64,000 bases of DNA from Diphasiastrum complanatum (taxonomy: Eukaryota > Streptophyta > Lycopodiopsida > Lycopodiales > Lycopodiaceae). Within the stretch, counting starts at the first letter, position 1, and the number at the start of each line of letters is the position of its first letter. A program made the translations under genes and the position numbers. This document shows positions 30,513 through 41,987 of the stretch, one piece after another. The notes below the pieces were generated by a model that saw only the letters and a program-made list of their open reading frames with translations, was not told where the DNA came from and did no database searches. The stretch covers positions 20,451,348 to 20,515,347 of the forward strand of contig CM055095.1 in assembly GCA_029204225.1 (NCBI GenBank), written 5' to 3'.

Positions 30513-33500
30513 TGGTATTAGAGCCCTTGGTGGCTGGAATCACCGGACAAGAACAGAGAGCTGCAAATTCACAACGGTTTGTTGGCTAGGAAGCACAAAA
30601 CCGAGTTTTTGGAGATTCATGGAATGGCTCAAAACTGTAAAAAGGATTCAGAGACAAGGAATTGCTGGTTGAATTAGAAAGCAAGCAAGTTTGAAGTTGA
30701 AAAATTCTTCTAGAGGGTTGCTTGGCGTTTGTGATTGATTTGAATCCAATCGAATACCGTTTGAAGAGTGGTTTGGAGCAGAAGATAACCTACAGTAGGG
30801 TGACCTCAACCAGTTAGGAGCTGCAAAGGAAAGCTCAGGGAAAGCCTGAGTAAAGCCCAATATATTCTTCTCTTCAAAATTGCTAGGGTTTCAAGGGACA
30901 AAATCTGAGATATCTCCTTGTAGGAGGACGTTTTCAAAGTTGTGAGAGGCTGTGAATGGGCGCCCTGGTAGCGCAATTCAGCGATAGGGAGGCCGCGACT
31001 GGCCGTGGAGGAGGAAGGCAGCCAATTCGATCCATGTGGAGCTGCCATAGCCCGTGAAGGAGAGAGAAAACTCCATCGCTGAGAGAGAGAGGAGGAGGAG
31101 AGGTCGCGGGAGCTCTCGCGCGCTCAGTCCTAATCATCAGCTAGCGGCCCAAAAATCCAAATTGCCCTTATTTTCACCTCCTTTAGCCTATTTTGACCAA
31201 ACGAAAGGCTATGTCTCCAAACGAAGGGCACCCTACCTGTACCTACAAGTACGGTACACCAAAATAGAGTGATTGCCGTGGAGAAAGTGTTCGAAGTGTG
31301 TCAGAAGTGATTTCACCATTCCACTGGGCAGGAAGCTGGGAGTTGGTGACGTGAAGCATTTTGGAAAACGACGCCAGTTTGGCTTTCAATTTGGCAAAAG
31401 AGCGGTGGGTGGCCTGGTAAGCTAAAAATTGTAGGTCATTCTTATCGATTTTTGACATCACGGTTGGCTCTAGCATACACTTTATAGCCTATAGGTGAAG
31501 TTTTAAGCAGTTCGGAGATGGCAAACATCAACGAGGCAATTTTGGGCGATGCAAGCAAACTTGATGGGGCTTCTAACTACAACATTTGGAAATTCAAAAT
31601 GAAGAGCATTTTGATGGAAAAAGAGTTGTGGGAAATCGTGGCAGGTATAGAAGTCCGACCAAATACCACTCCAGGTGACATAAGGGCCTTTGATAAAAAG
31701 GCACAGAGAGCATTATCCTTGATCAATCTTTCAGTGAAAGACCATGTGATCACTCACATAAGTGACGCCACGACGGCTAGGGGAGCTTGGGAAGCTCTTA
31801 GAATGCAATTTCAAACTTGCAATCAAGCTCGAGCCATGTTCTTGAAGTCGAGATTGAACACAATAAGGATGGAAGAAAATGAATCAGTGGGATCCTTCTT
31901 CACCAGGATAAAGGAGCTGAGAGATCAACTTGTGGCGATTGGAGAACCAATCAGAGATATTGAATTGGTACATACCACAATGAGCGGTGTCTCGAAAGGG
32001 CTACAGATGTTTGTGAGTGGCATTGCTTCGAGGGAGAGGTTGCCTACTTTTGAAGACTCCCACGGACTCATGTTGCAAGAAGAGCAGCGTCGCGAAGTGG
32101 TGAAGTCAAGACAAACCCCACAGGAGGATCAAGCCTTGCTTGCTAAAGGCAAGCATAAAGGATGGAAAATGATTCCAAAGAAATCCAAGGATGATGATGA
32201 CGAAGGAGAGTCGTCATCAAAAGGGAAAAAGAAGAAGAAAGAAAAATGTTACTATTGCCACAAACCGGGTCATTGGGCACGCGAGTTTTCTCATTGGCAT
32301 TGGCATCCCAAGTTGATGATGGTGCCAGATGGTTCATAGACTCAGGTGCCACAAGGCATATGACCGGAAAACGTGATTGGTTTGAAAAATTCTCACCAAA
32401 CCATGATGGGGATAAGGTCACTAAAGCCAGTGGAGAAGAACGCCAGATACAGGGTGTGGGCAATGTACCTATGCAATTTTCTGATGGCAAAATTTAAAAC
32501 ATCCATGATGTACTTTATGTTCCTGGACTCAAAAAGAGTTTGCTTTTTGTTGGTGTAATGGCAAATCAACATCTTAAAGTTGAATTTGTCAAGGAGGGAT
32601 GCCTTATGAAGGATACGAACCACAACCACAAAGTGGTGGCGAAGGGTTATAGAGATAGTAATTGTGGCCTTTATGAATTGGATGCTACAAAACCAGGTGA
32701 ATATGGTTTGGCTATCTCAATAGCATCTCAATCCGAGTTATGACACAAAAGACTTGGTCATTTGAACTATGGGAGATTGAGATTGATGGCAAAGCTGAAG
32801 ATGGTAATAGGGTTACCAGCATTGCAGGATGATCATCATGCAATATGTGAAGGATGCATCATGGGAAATCATCACAGAGAGACATTCAAGAAAGGTGGAG
32901 CTGCAAGAGCTAAGAAACCGCTGGAACTAATTCACAGCGACCTGTGCAGTCCAATGAAGACCATGTCGTTGGGGAAAGCATATTATTTTATGACTTTCAT
33001 AGATGATTACTCTAGGAGGACATGGATTTATTTCTTGAAGAAGGAATTTGACGCTTTGCTCATTTCAAGGAGTCCAAAACTTTGGTAGAGAACCAACTAG
33101 ATGCACGCATCAAAGTGCTAAGATCTGATAGAGGGGGTGAATACAAATCTGATGATTTTGAAGACTTTTACAAAGAACACAACATTAAAAGACAATTCAC
33201 ACAATCACACACGCCGCATAGTAATGGTGTAGTTGAAAGAAAAAACAGAACTATAATGGAGAGTGCACGCTCCATGATGAAGCAAATGGGCTTGACTGAT
33301 TCACTTTGGTCGGAAGCGTGCAGTGCGGCAACGTTCTTGCAAAATAGGAGCCCTATAGTTGCGGTTCCAAATGTGACTCCTGAAGAAGCATTTACTGGAA
33401 TAAAGCCAAACATTGACAAATTTCGTGTCATTGGATGTAAGGCCTATGTACATGTGCCAAAGGAGGAGCGAAAGAAACTTGATGCCAAAGCAATCAAGTG

Positions 33501-35654
33501 TATCTTCGTCGGTTATGATGAAAGAACGAAAGCTTACAGGTGTTTTGATCCTGTAATGAACAAGATTCACATTAGCAAAGATGTGATATTTGATGAAACG
33601 CATAGATATGAAGATGAAGACCATGCAAGTAGTGAAAGCATCAAGAGACTTCCCACAATTCCGGAGGAAGAAAACGAAGAAGATGCTCCACAAAATGATG
33701 CACGTGAAGACGAAAGTCGAGAGGGCGAATATGAAAGAACACCACCTATTCAAGAGCCTAGGGGGAGGGACTTGCCAATAGGAGCAATAAAGGAGAAACC
33801 GGTTGGAAGTAAGAGACATTACTTGGACACTCCTTGGGATACGTACTCTCCACGTAGTGTATCACCTGAATCTAAGATACCAACATGGTATGAAAAGATC
33901 ATGAAGGACGCAAAGCTAAATCAAACAGGATCTAGCACACAAGGTGAAGTGAGAAGATCAACACGGGAAAGGAATTCTCCCGATCGTTATCATGTGAACT
34001 ATGCCCTAATGACTGACATTTTGAAGTGTCGAGAGCCATCAACCTTTGATGAGGCAAAAGATCACAAAGAGTGGCAAAGGGCAATGGAAGAAGAGAGAAT
34101 CCATCCAAAGACATGATACATGGGAGTTGGTTGATCTACCACTTGGAAAAAAACCCTTTGACAACAAATGGGTGTTTAGAACAAAGTTTCATGCGGATGG
34201 CACAATAGCAAAGTATAAGGCACACCTAGTAGTGAAGGGTTATGAGCAAAGCAAAGGAATTGACTATGAAGAGACATTTGCTCCAGTGGCTAAGTGGACT
34301 ACGCTACGCCTTATCATTGCCTTAGCATCTCATTTTGGGTGGAAGATCCATCAAATAGATGTGAACTCTGCATTTTTGAATGGTGACTTAGAGGAAGAAG
34401 TTCACATGGTCCAACCGCAGGGCTTCATGGCAAAAGGGCAAGAACAGAAAGTATGTAAACTACGCAAAACACTTTATGGCCTTAAGCAAGCGCCACGTGC
34501 ATGGTATGGATGCATTGATAGTTACTTTCTTTCACATGGATTTGTAAGAACAAAATCAGATCCAAATCTTTATGTTCTTATAAATGACGACAACATTGCC
34601 TTGATTGTACTTTACGTTGATGATATCATTATCACTAGCAATGATGAGAACCTCACTTGTTCTATCAAAGCCAACTTGTGCAAGCAATTTAAGATGACAG
34701 ATTTAGATCTTATGCACTATTGCTTGGGTGTCGAAGTATGGCAAACTAGCAGTGATATCAAGTTATGTCAAAACAAGTATGTAGGCGAGATATTGGAGAG
34801 ATTTCACATGACAGAGTGCAAACCTTCCATCACCCCTTGCGAAGTTGGTAAAAATTTTCTCGTATTGATGATAGTGCACATATTGATGCTACACTATTTC
34901 GTCAGCTAGTTGGAAGTTTAATATATCTTACAACTACATGTCCTGACATCTGCTATGTTGTAAGTTTGATTAGCCAATTCATGTCATCACCCACTATGAA
35001 CCATTGGAAAGCTGCAAAAAGGATTTTGAGGTATGTAAAAGGTACACTGAACCTTGGTGTAATCTACAAAAGACAAAGTGTTTTACCTAAGTTGCAAGGT
35101 TATGTTGACGTTGATTGGGCTGGAAGTATAGATGATAGAAAGTCAACAACATGTTATACCTTCAATTTTGGTAGCGGCTGTTTTTCATGGTCTAGCAAGA
35201 AGCAAGATACTATTTCTCTTTCTTCCACAGAAGCCGAATATAAAGTGTTGAGTTATGCTACCCAGGAAGCTATTTGGCTACGTAAGTTGTTATGTGAGAT
35301 TGGCATGAAGCTGGTAAATCCCATTGTTATTTTCTGTGACAATCAAAGCGGAATACAATTGGCTAAAAATCCAATCTTTCACGCAAGGACAAAACATATT
35401 GAAGTAAAATATCACTTTATGCGTGAAAAATTACAATCTGAAGACATAGGTATTGTACATTGTTCTACGTTGTTACAAGTTGCTGATATATTTACAAAAG
35501 CTTTAAGTAAAGAAAAGTTTGAAACTTTTAGAGCCAAACTTGGCTTAAACCAGGTCATGTAAAAAGCCTTTACTTGTAATGCTATCATGGAGGTATGTTA
35601 CATGAATAGAGTATACTCTAAAATGAGAAGTGACGTTGATCATTGAGGGAGAGA
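30513..35654 (+). mobile_element. Copia retrotransposon, internal region
   Basis: After the primer site and a leader of about 1 kb come all Copia parts in order. Gag (31518-32339) ends in a CCHC zinc knuckle, 'CYYCHKPGHWARE'. Protease contains 'WFIDSGATRHMTG'. GAG-pre-integrase has 'GHLNYGRLRLMAKL'. The integrase core (about 32930-33450) contains 'LIHSDLCSPMKTMSLGKAYY'. Reverse transcriptase (about 34050-34900) has 'QIDVNSAFLNGDLEEEVHM' and the catalytic 'LYVDDI'. RNase H (to 35562) has 'SSTEAEYKVLSYATQEAIWL'. A purine tract (GGGAGAGAG) precedes the 3' LTR. The element looks complete in structure but carries about half a dozen breaks. LTR divergence makes it one of the younger insertions here: a few million years at usual flowering-plant rates, older if this lineage evolves slowly. 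Confidence 0.95.
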
Positions 35655-35902
35655 GTTAAAATAGTAATGATCAACTTATACAGTGATTTCCTATTTCGAC
35701 AGCACCACGTGTGCTTAGTTCTAGAGTTATCGGGCCATCTTTCTTTTACGAGCCTTTTGAGTGTTTTTAAGAAACTCATCTTTGTACTTACAAAGTAGTT
35801 GAATATACAGTTTGAAGAGAGCAATTCTGAATTCTTGTTGCACTTGACATTGTGCTGTGGTGATTGATCCGGTCGGGTGTTTTCAATTGTGTTTTCTTAA
35901 CT
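35655..35902 (+). repeat. Copia 3' LTR (248 bp)
   Basis: This is the partner of 30265-30512 and has the same length and ends. The sequences outside the two LTRs do not show a clear 5-bp target duplication. Instead both flanks are Helitron-like. Confidence 0.95.
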
Positions 35903-36583
35903 ATTGATCTCAAAACCAATTGAAGGTGTTATTTGAAAAGTAGAAGCGGGCGAGACTTCTTGAACCAAGTCCGCTACATTGCCCACTTCCATTGTCCTAC
36001 TTTCTACATGAAATAATTATGCTTTGTGTTTGTCGCCGACATAAAAGTCTTCTCCTCTTTTCCGACCTTGATTCCACATTAGGTGTTGTATAAGAGGCTT
36101 GCTTCGTATCTGCTCCTGTGTAACACTTGTAGTGGTTGCACATATTCTCATATCTAGCATATTGTCATTCATTATCCTTCTTTTGAAACTTCTTCATCAT
36201 GCAAGCCTCTTTATCCGCTCACATCTTGACTCCAATTTTGGCGTTCGGTAGGAAGGAGTTATATGCACTTCTTCTGAAATAACAAAACCCCTCTTCTGCA
36301 ATGCATTCCTTGTGCACTCAATACCGATGCTATCACCCCTCATTTGCTCATTCTTTGTACATTATGTCTTTCATATTTTGGACTCTTATGCACATCTTCC
36401 ATTTGTGGTGGTTCCAAATTAATCAATTGTCGCTTGTTTCTGACATATTCACGTACTGTAGGACATTGCAATACATCAAACCAAATATCCAATTGAACAT
36501 CTGTGTGTAGTCTATTTTTTATACCAGCCAATAGACCACAATTATAGTCATTCACCATTCTAACACACCTTATTTTACCACCT
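35903..36583 (-). mobile_element. Second Helitron remnant (N-terminal region)
   Basis: 35985-36130 aligns with 30070-30230 upstream of the Copia element; shared blocks are 'ccattgtcctactttctacat' and 'cgaccttgattccacat'. The minus-strand frame 36558-36340 reads 'MVNDYNCGLLAGIKNRLHTD' and 'RNKRQLINLEPPQMEDVH', which I take as N-terminal Helitron-protein sequence by position. The block is either a separate, diverged copy or the continuation of the copy at 28.3-30.1 kb with a local duplication. Confidence 0.5.
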
Positions 36584-37018
36584 GATGCAACTCGTCGGAT
36601 CTAGCTCGTCGGTTGCAACGGTTCTAGACATCGAATCTAGATGGTCAGATCTAGCTCGTCGAATCTAGCTCGTCGAATCTAGGTCATCTGATCTAGGTCA
36701 TTTGATCTAGGTCATCGGATCTAGGTCATCGGATCTAGCTCATCGAATCTAGCTCGTTGGATCTAGCTAGATAGATCTACGTCGTCCTCGTCAGATCTAG
36801 CTCGTCGGATGCACCGCCGGTTCTAGACATCGGATCTAGGTTGTCGAATCTAGCTCGCCGGATCTAGGTCATCGGATCTAGGTCTCTGAATCTAGCTCGC
36901 GTCAGATGCACCATCAGATCTAGCTCATCGGATCTAGGTCGTCGGATGCACCATCGGATCTAGGTAGTCAGAGGCACCGTCGGATCTAATTCGTCAGATG
37001 CACCGTCAGTTCTAGATG
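36584..37018. repeat. 14-bp minisatellite, about 28 units
   Basis: This is a tandem array with consensus ATCTAGSTCGTCGG. Most units are exactly 14 bases, and nearly all keep TCTAG. Some units are replaced by a 12-base variant ATGCACCRTCGG, which becomes more common toward the 3' side. Two longer inserts read 'ttctagacatcg'. The array separates the Helitron remnant from a minus-strand Copia fragment. Confidence 0.95.
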
Positions 37019-38320
37019 TTGGTGTTGGGAACTCAAATGGTGGATCAACCAAAAATGCCTGTCATGGCGCAAGATCACCAACATGAAATCCTCGGTACAT
37101 GTAACTAGGTCTATTAGATTTAGACAAACAATGATAAATCGAAGTATGTTTTACTTGATCAGTTTCAAAGTCACTGATCTAGACAATCGATTACATAGCC
37201 ATGCACAAGTTATTTTAGTTTCAGATTTAGCTTTGTAGAAGTGATTTAGATGCAATTATTAGAGCAACAGATCGAGCACTGTTATCAATCATATGAAACA
37301 ATTTACTCTGCAAGTAAGTTTATCTGCGAGCATGAATCTATCTGACAATAAAATGAAATAAGCATTCAACATACACAACCTAGATTACTAGAACTTGGAT
37401 AGATTAGTCGTGTAGAAAATACAATTTGAATGCAGATAGAGGTGCGTCCTCTCAAAGTATGATAGCTTGACGACTCCAAGAATGCTCCTCTGTCTCTCGA
37501 ATAGATCTTTGTCTAGGACCTTTGTGAAAATGTCAGCAACCATGTCTTTTGTTCCAATGAAGGTGGTCTGCAACATCTTTTTGCCAATCAGATCCCTGAT
37601 CAAGTGGTACTTGATCGCAATGTGTTTTGTCCTTGAGTGAAACACAAGGTCTTTCGTCAGATGTATTGTAGATGTGTTGTCCATTTGCAAAACCAGAGGT
37701 ACGTTCCTTGTTTTGCCCAATTCGTCTAGGAACTGTTTGAGCCAAATTATCTCGTTGGCCATCTTTGCTGCTACAACATACTCTGCCTCGTAGGATGACT
37801 GAGCTACAATGGTCTGCTTCTTGCTGACCCAGAGAATTGCCGCTCCTAACATAATGGTGCATCCTCCTGAGACACTTTTACAATCATTTTTGAGGGATGC
37901 CCAACTAGCATCACTCTAGGAAATCATCTGGAATCCTACATCATGACAATAACACAAACCATAATCCTTTGTTAATTGAAGATATTGCAAAATTTGTTTT
38001 GCAATCTTCCAATGTATCGAGCCAAGATTCGTGCATAATTGGCTCATCCTGAATATTGCATAGGCAATGTCAGGACGTGTATTGTCTGTAAGGTACATCA
38101 ATGATCCTATCAGTTTCCTGCGTGAGCTGCATCAATTCTCTCTCTTCTTCAGTCCTCGAACAATTTTCGTTCGTCAGCACCGGTCCTGTAAGCATTGGAA
38201 TATTTGCTCCTTTGCAATTCAGCATTCCGAAATCCTCTAGGATTTTCTGGTTGTATCTGGACTGATGAAGGTACAACTTACCTCCCTCATAGTCCCTATC
38301 AATCTGCAAGCCAAAAAGTA
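37019..38320 (-). mobile_element. Copia fragment (reverse transcriptase end to RNase H)
   Basis: The minus strand encodes the last part of a Copia polyprotein. 38309-38070 contains 'GGKLYLHQSRYNQKILEDFG'. 38101-37916 contains 'YLTDNTRPDIAYAIFRMSQL'. RNase H (37852-37388) contains 'AQSSYEAEYVVAAKMANEII' and 'DLVFHSRTKHIAIKYHLIRD'. Everything upstream of the late reverse transcriptase is lost, and the fragment abuts CACTA sequence at about 38320. The span 37019-37387 may hold its 3' LTR, but I cannot define the ends. It is a broken fossil. Confidence 0.85.
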
Positions 38321-39097
38321 TCTAAAAATAATGCCTTCCATTGGCATCCTCTTGCAAAGTCCCATTCTGCGTTTGATATGTTTGCAAGGTTGTCAACCTA
38401 TGGACCTTTCCCATCCCTTGAGGTTTTTCACTTGTTACCTCTTCGCCTTTCTCATTATGCCACAATAGTGGAGCAGATGGATGTAGTTGGTGCAAAATTC
38501 AGTAACATAAAAGAGAAATTCATGTACTAACCATCCCTCTGACATGCTACCTTCAAGCCTTGCCTTTTGACGCACAAAATCTTTTAAGACTTTCATGTAT
38601 CTTTCCATAATTAACATCCACCTAAAAAGTTACAAATGGTTAAAAATAAGTGTTTTATTTAATGATATCAACAAATAATTCTAGCCATTGTAGTAAATGC
38701 CAGAAGCTAGTTGTATATAACTATAAACAAACTCCTATGTACACAAGATAGACATTGTTTGAATGATTAACTGAGCATTCACTTAATTCTGGATAGTCAT
38801 ACAATGGCATGTAGTGTAAACTCCCTCTCATGTAAGGGGCGCGAAATGTCAAATGCTTTTATGCCCTTCCACAAATCTTCCGAGTCATCAATAAGTGGCT
38901 CAAGATACACACCCATGTTCTTAACCTTGCATTGGTTAGGAATTAGAAGTGCCAACATAATGTGTCTCTTTTTTGTACTCAATCAAGGAGGAATATTATA
39001 ATTTACCAAGCAAACAGGCCAAACGGACCACGTAGTTGTTCGTACACCAAAGGGGTTCACACCATCTGTTGCAAGGCCAAATCTCACATTTCTTGAC
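38321..39097 (-). mobile_element. CACTA (En/Spm) transposase, 3' part
   Basis: Read on the minus strand from 39097, the first codons give 'RNVRFGLATDGVNPFGV', then 'WSVWPVCLVNYNIPP', the conserved centre of TNP2-type CACTA transposases. 38982-38797 continues with 'IMLALLIPNQCKVKNMGVYL' and 'EPLIDDSEDLWKGIKAFD'. 38617-38435 gives 'ERYMKVLKDFVRQKARLEGS', typical of the DUF4218 region further downstream. The part between 38.62 and 38.80 kb is non-coding, so there is an internal deletion or intron. The edge at 39097 is the target-site duplication of the LTR that follows. The matching 5' part is at 49.1-51.56 kb on the other strand. Confidence 0.85.
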
Positions 39098-39739
39098 TGT
39101 AGGGTGTGTAGTTCAGTTGGTGAGTAGCCCTTCCGCCCTGGCAAAAGAGGGCTAGAACACTAGATAGGTGCCTACCTATATCAAGTTGCTAGATTTAGGT
39201 GTATTCTACTCTTTTCCCTACTCTACTCCATTTTAACACTACTTTCACTAACTCTAATCCACTTAGCACTAATTCTCATGCATTCAACTTGATAGAGGGT
39301 GAATAGAGGAAGAGAGGGAGAGGAGAGTGATATAGACGAGGATAGAGATGGAGAGTTGAGATGGGGGTTGGCTCAAATGCTCAATGTCATTGCTTATGAA
39401 AAAACCTTAACTAGCACAAGCAAAAACATGGAAACTAGAAACAACAAGCAAAACATAACAAGAGCATAAGCAAGATTGATTAGCAAATGAGAATGCTTGA
39501 GCTCTCAAAATAGTAGAGTCTCCTCCTCTCTATTAAGCATGAAAGTATGATACAAATGGTGCCTTTTTATGGATGGGGAAGGCCTTGCCTCTTTCTCCTA
39601 TTGGCTATTCCAAGGAAGGTGGGATTGAAATCCACACCCTTCATAAAAAACACACACTAATCAATGGTGGATACGGAAACACACTTCACCTACCACCAAT
39701 TGACTTTGACTAATTAACCAAACTTAGGAGCTTAAGATC
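39098..39739 (-). repeat. Ty3-type LTR, 3' copy, cut short at its U3 side
   Basis: This is the reverse complement of roughly 51756-52405, with high similarity. The LTR end (CCCTACA on the minus strand) is at 39098 and is followed by GTCAA (39093-39097). That matches the 5 bases before the LTR at 51560. The copy stops abruptly at about 39739, where similarity to the 51.6-kb LTR is lost. Confidence 0.9.
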
Positions 39740-40789
39740 AGCATGAAAAGGCGAGGCGACATTTGCTGCACAAATGCTTTATCAGACAACAATTTGTCAC
39801 CCTCAGCAGCCTTCAGAGGTGAAGTGAGAGGTGTGAGAGGAGTAGCAGTGGTGGAAAGAGGTGCAAGAATGGGATTTTCAAACGAGTGGATGGGAGGAAC
39901 GGAAGGGAACCAGAGGGTGGTGTTAAGGATGGATGGAGATGTAGGAGAGGTAGGAGGTGAGAAGTTGATTTAGTTGAGCCACGCTAGGGTGCCATGGGAC
40001 AATTGGGAATCAACATGGTTGATGGTGGCAAGTGGAGTAGAAACAGTGGTAGTGGTAGTAGCAAAGGAAATGGAAGAAGCGATGGTAATGGAGGCTCTTG
40101 GGATTGAGACAGCTGGTATCTACTGTATGCCCGTTGTCATCTTTGGATGACATTCTTGGGCAATTCGGTTAGCTTTGAAAAATTCAAGTTTAGGGATCCT
40201 GCACGTTGACATTTTCTTATGGCTTTTTTGGGCTATTCATGTGAAAGAAAAGTACAACTAGGCCCATAAATGGATTGATTCAATCCACAAGAGTGATTGG
40301 TTGCATTACTAACAACATCTCCTTCCAAACTAGAACCTAAAATTGACACTATGTAGATCTATAAGCAAGAGCAATCTAAAGCAAAGTGTTGATGATCAAA
40401 TAGGCCTCACACATGTGAGCCACAACTTTTTGTACCGAAAGAGACCTCAAAGCAAAATACTAACACTAACTAAAGCATTAGATCCACCAAAATGCATGCG
40501 AAGTGAGAGGGACACAAGCTTGATGCAAAATCCTTAGGATCTCTTCAAATTGTTGTTATCAAATGAGCTCCAAATTGGAGTATATACAAAAAGCTTGAGG
40601 CTTGGATTGACTTGACCTATTTCACATGTGTGGGACAGTACATTCACTTGTCATTTGGCACCTTCTAAGGTCTCATACAAATCTATGGCCATCTAATTAA
40701 ATTGCAACTCTTGAGAAAAGCTAGAATCTGACTCGGAAAAATGCATTCTAACTTGGAAAACTTGCCTATTTGCCTTGATGACTCTTGAG
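39740..40789. other. No gene identified; rearrangement junction at left edge
   Basis: A 76-codon plus-strand frame (39743-39973), Gly/Arg/Val-rich, is not recognised. The rest has no domain or terminal repeat. The sequence around 40260-40330 shares 'ccacaagagtgatt' and nearby words with about 8890, perhaps from a common LTR family. Confidence 0.35.
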
Positions 40790-41987
40790 TGTTTGTGTGT
40801 AAAGCTTCTGAACGAAGTCTCAACCAACAAGAGAAAGACAATGAATACTATGAAGAACAGTGATGACTGTGATTAACAAGATCATGGATTACTTAGAGAA
40901 TGGAGATTATGAGCTGTTCTTTTGTGTTGAAAGGATTACCAATGTAGGAGTCTTAGACTGCCATAAAAGAGAGATTGCAGAAACGATTAGGCGTCTTGGA
41001 CATCCATGCAATCCTCTAATTTTGATAATCTATATGAAGAGAATGTAAAATTGATTTAGGTGTCGGAGACAGCCATACATTTCTCTGATAATGGTGTTTG
41101 TGTAAGAGGAGTGAGAGATAGTTTCATTCAAAAAGAATGCAAAGATGTAGAACAATAGTAGATCTGTATATTAATCTCATAAGAACAACAATCAGATCAC
41201 AATGCAATTGCACTGATAAGCATGTGATCCTACTTACATATTTAAGACAATTGCTAAAGTTCTGAATATCTCTCTCTCTCTATGTGATCACTAACTTTGA
41301 GGAGTCAGCTACTGAAGACCCATTCTGGTCGTTTGATCTTTGTCATGTACTATTGTATCTATTTCTGTATCAATCACCCACTCTTCAATTCGCTCAGATG
41401 TTTATATAGCTGTCAGAAGATTATTAGTTATTCTTATTACAGTTTAAAAGATCATTAATAGCCCTTGTGCATGATCCGTAGCTTGGTTATTGGTGCATCG
41501 TGAAGACATGAAGAGGTACATCAAAAGGATCTCTTTTGTACGCGTCAGGAGCGTGAGAATGTGGTACCATTGCAACCGTAGCCTGACCACAGTTCCTTCA
41601 GTCAACTGTCGTCCATTCACTTTGTAGGTGGCCATAAGTGATAACTTACGGTGTTTGGCGGTGCCTTTGGTCAACTGTCGTTCATTCGTTTCACAGGTGA
41701 CTTTGTAAGTGATACCTTACGATGTTTGGCGGTGACTTTGGTTAGCTGCCATTCGTTCACTTCATAGGTGACCATAAGTGATAACTTACGGTGTTTGGCG
41801 GTGCCTTTGGTCAACTGTCGTACGTTCATTCACTTCGTAGGTGACCGTAAGTGATAATTTACGGTGTTTGGAAGTGCCTTTGGTCAGGACTTTACGTGTA
41901 TTTCTGCAGAATGTTTGAGAGAGTGATTTCCTTAAGAGATGAAGGTGAGGTGAAAAGGATGAGTAGGAGTAAGATTAAACTCCAACA
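40790..41987 (-). repeat. Copia 3' LTR with U3 tandem repeats
   Basis: On the minus strand a purine tract (AAGAGGGAG) precedes TGTTGGAGTTTAATC at 41987, and the LTR ends near 40790 with ACACAAACA. Its U5 side (about 40805-41050) matches 44908-45162 closely, which identifies the pair of LTRs. Four tandem units of about 70 bases lie at 41602-41886. Confidence 0.8.
41602..41886. repeat. 70-bp tandem repeat, four copies
   Basis: Units start at 41602, 41671, 41742 and 41811 and share 'aagtgataacttacggtgtt' and 'tggcggtgcctttggtca'. They lie in the U3 half of the LTR. Tandem U3 blocks act as transcription enhancers in some plant Copia elements (Tnt1, Tto1), so a similar past role is plausible. Confidence 0.9.

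Noticed and set aside
36584-37018. CRISPR-like array
   Set aside because: Units are contiguous 14-mers without spacers, in nuclear plant DNA. It is a minisatellite.
39100-39165. A functional tRNA gene
   Set aside because: Only the D-arm-like half is present. There is no T-arm or B-box and no acceptor pairing, and it is part of an LTR end.
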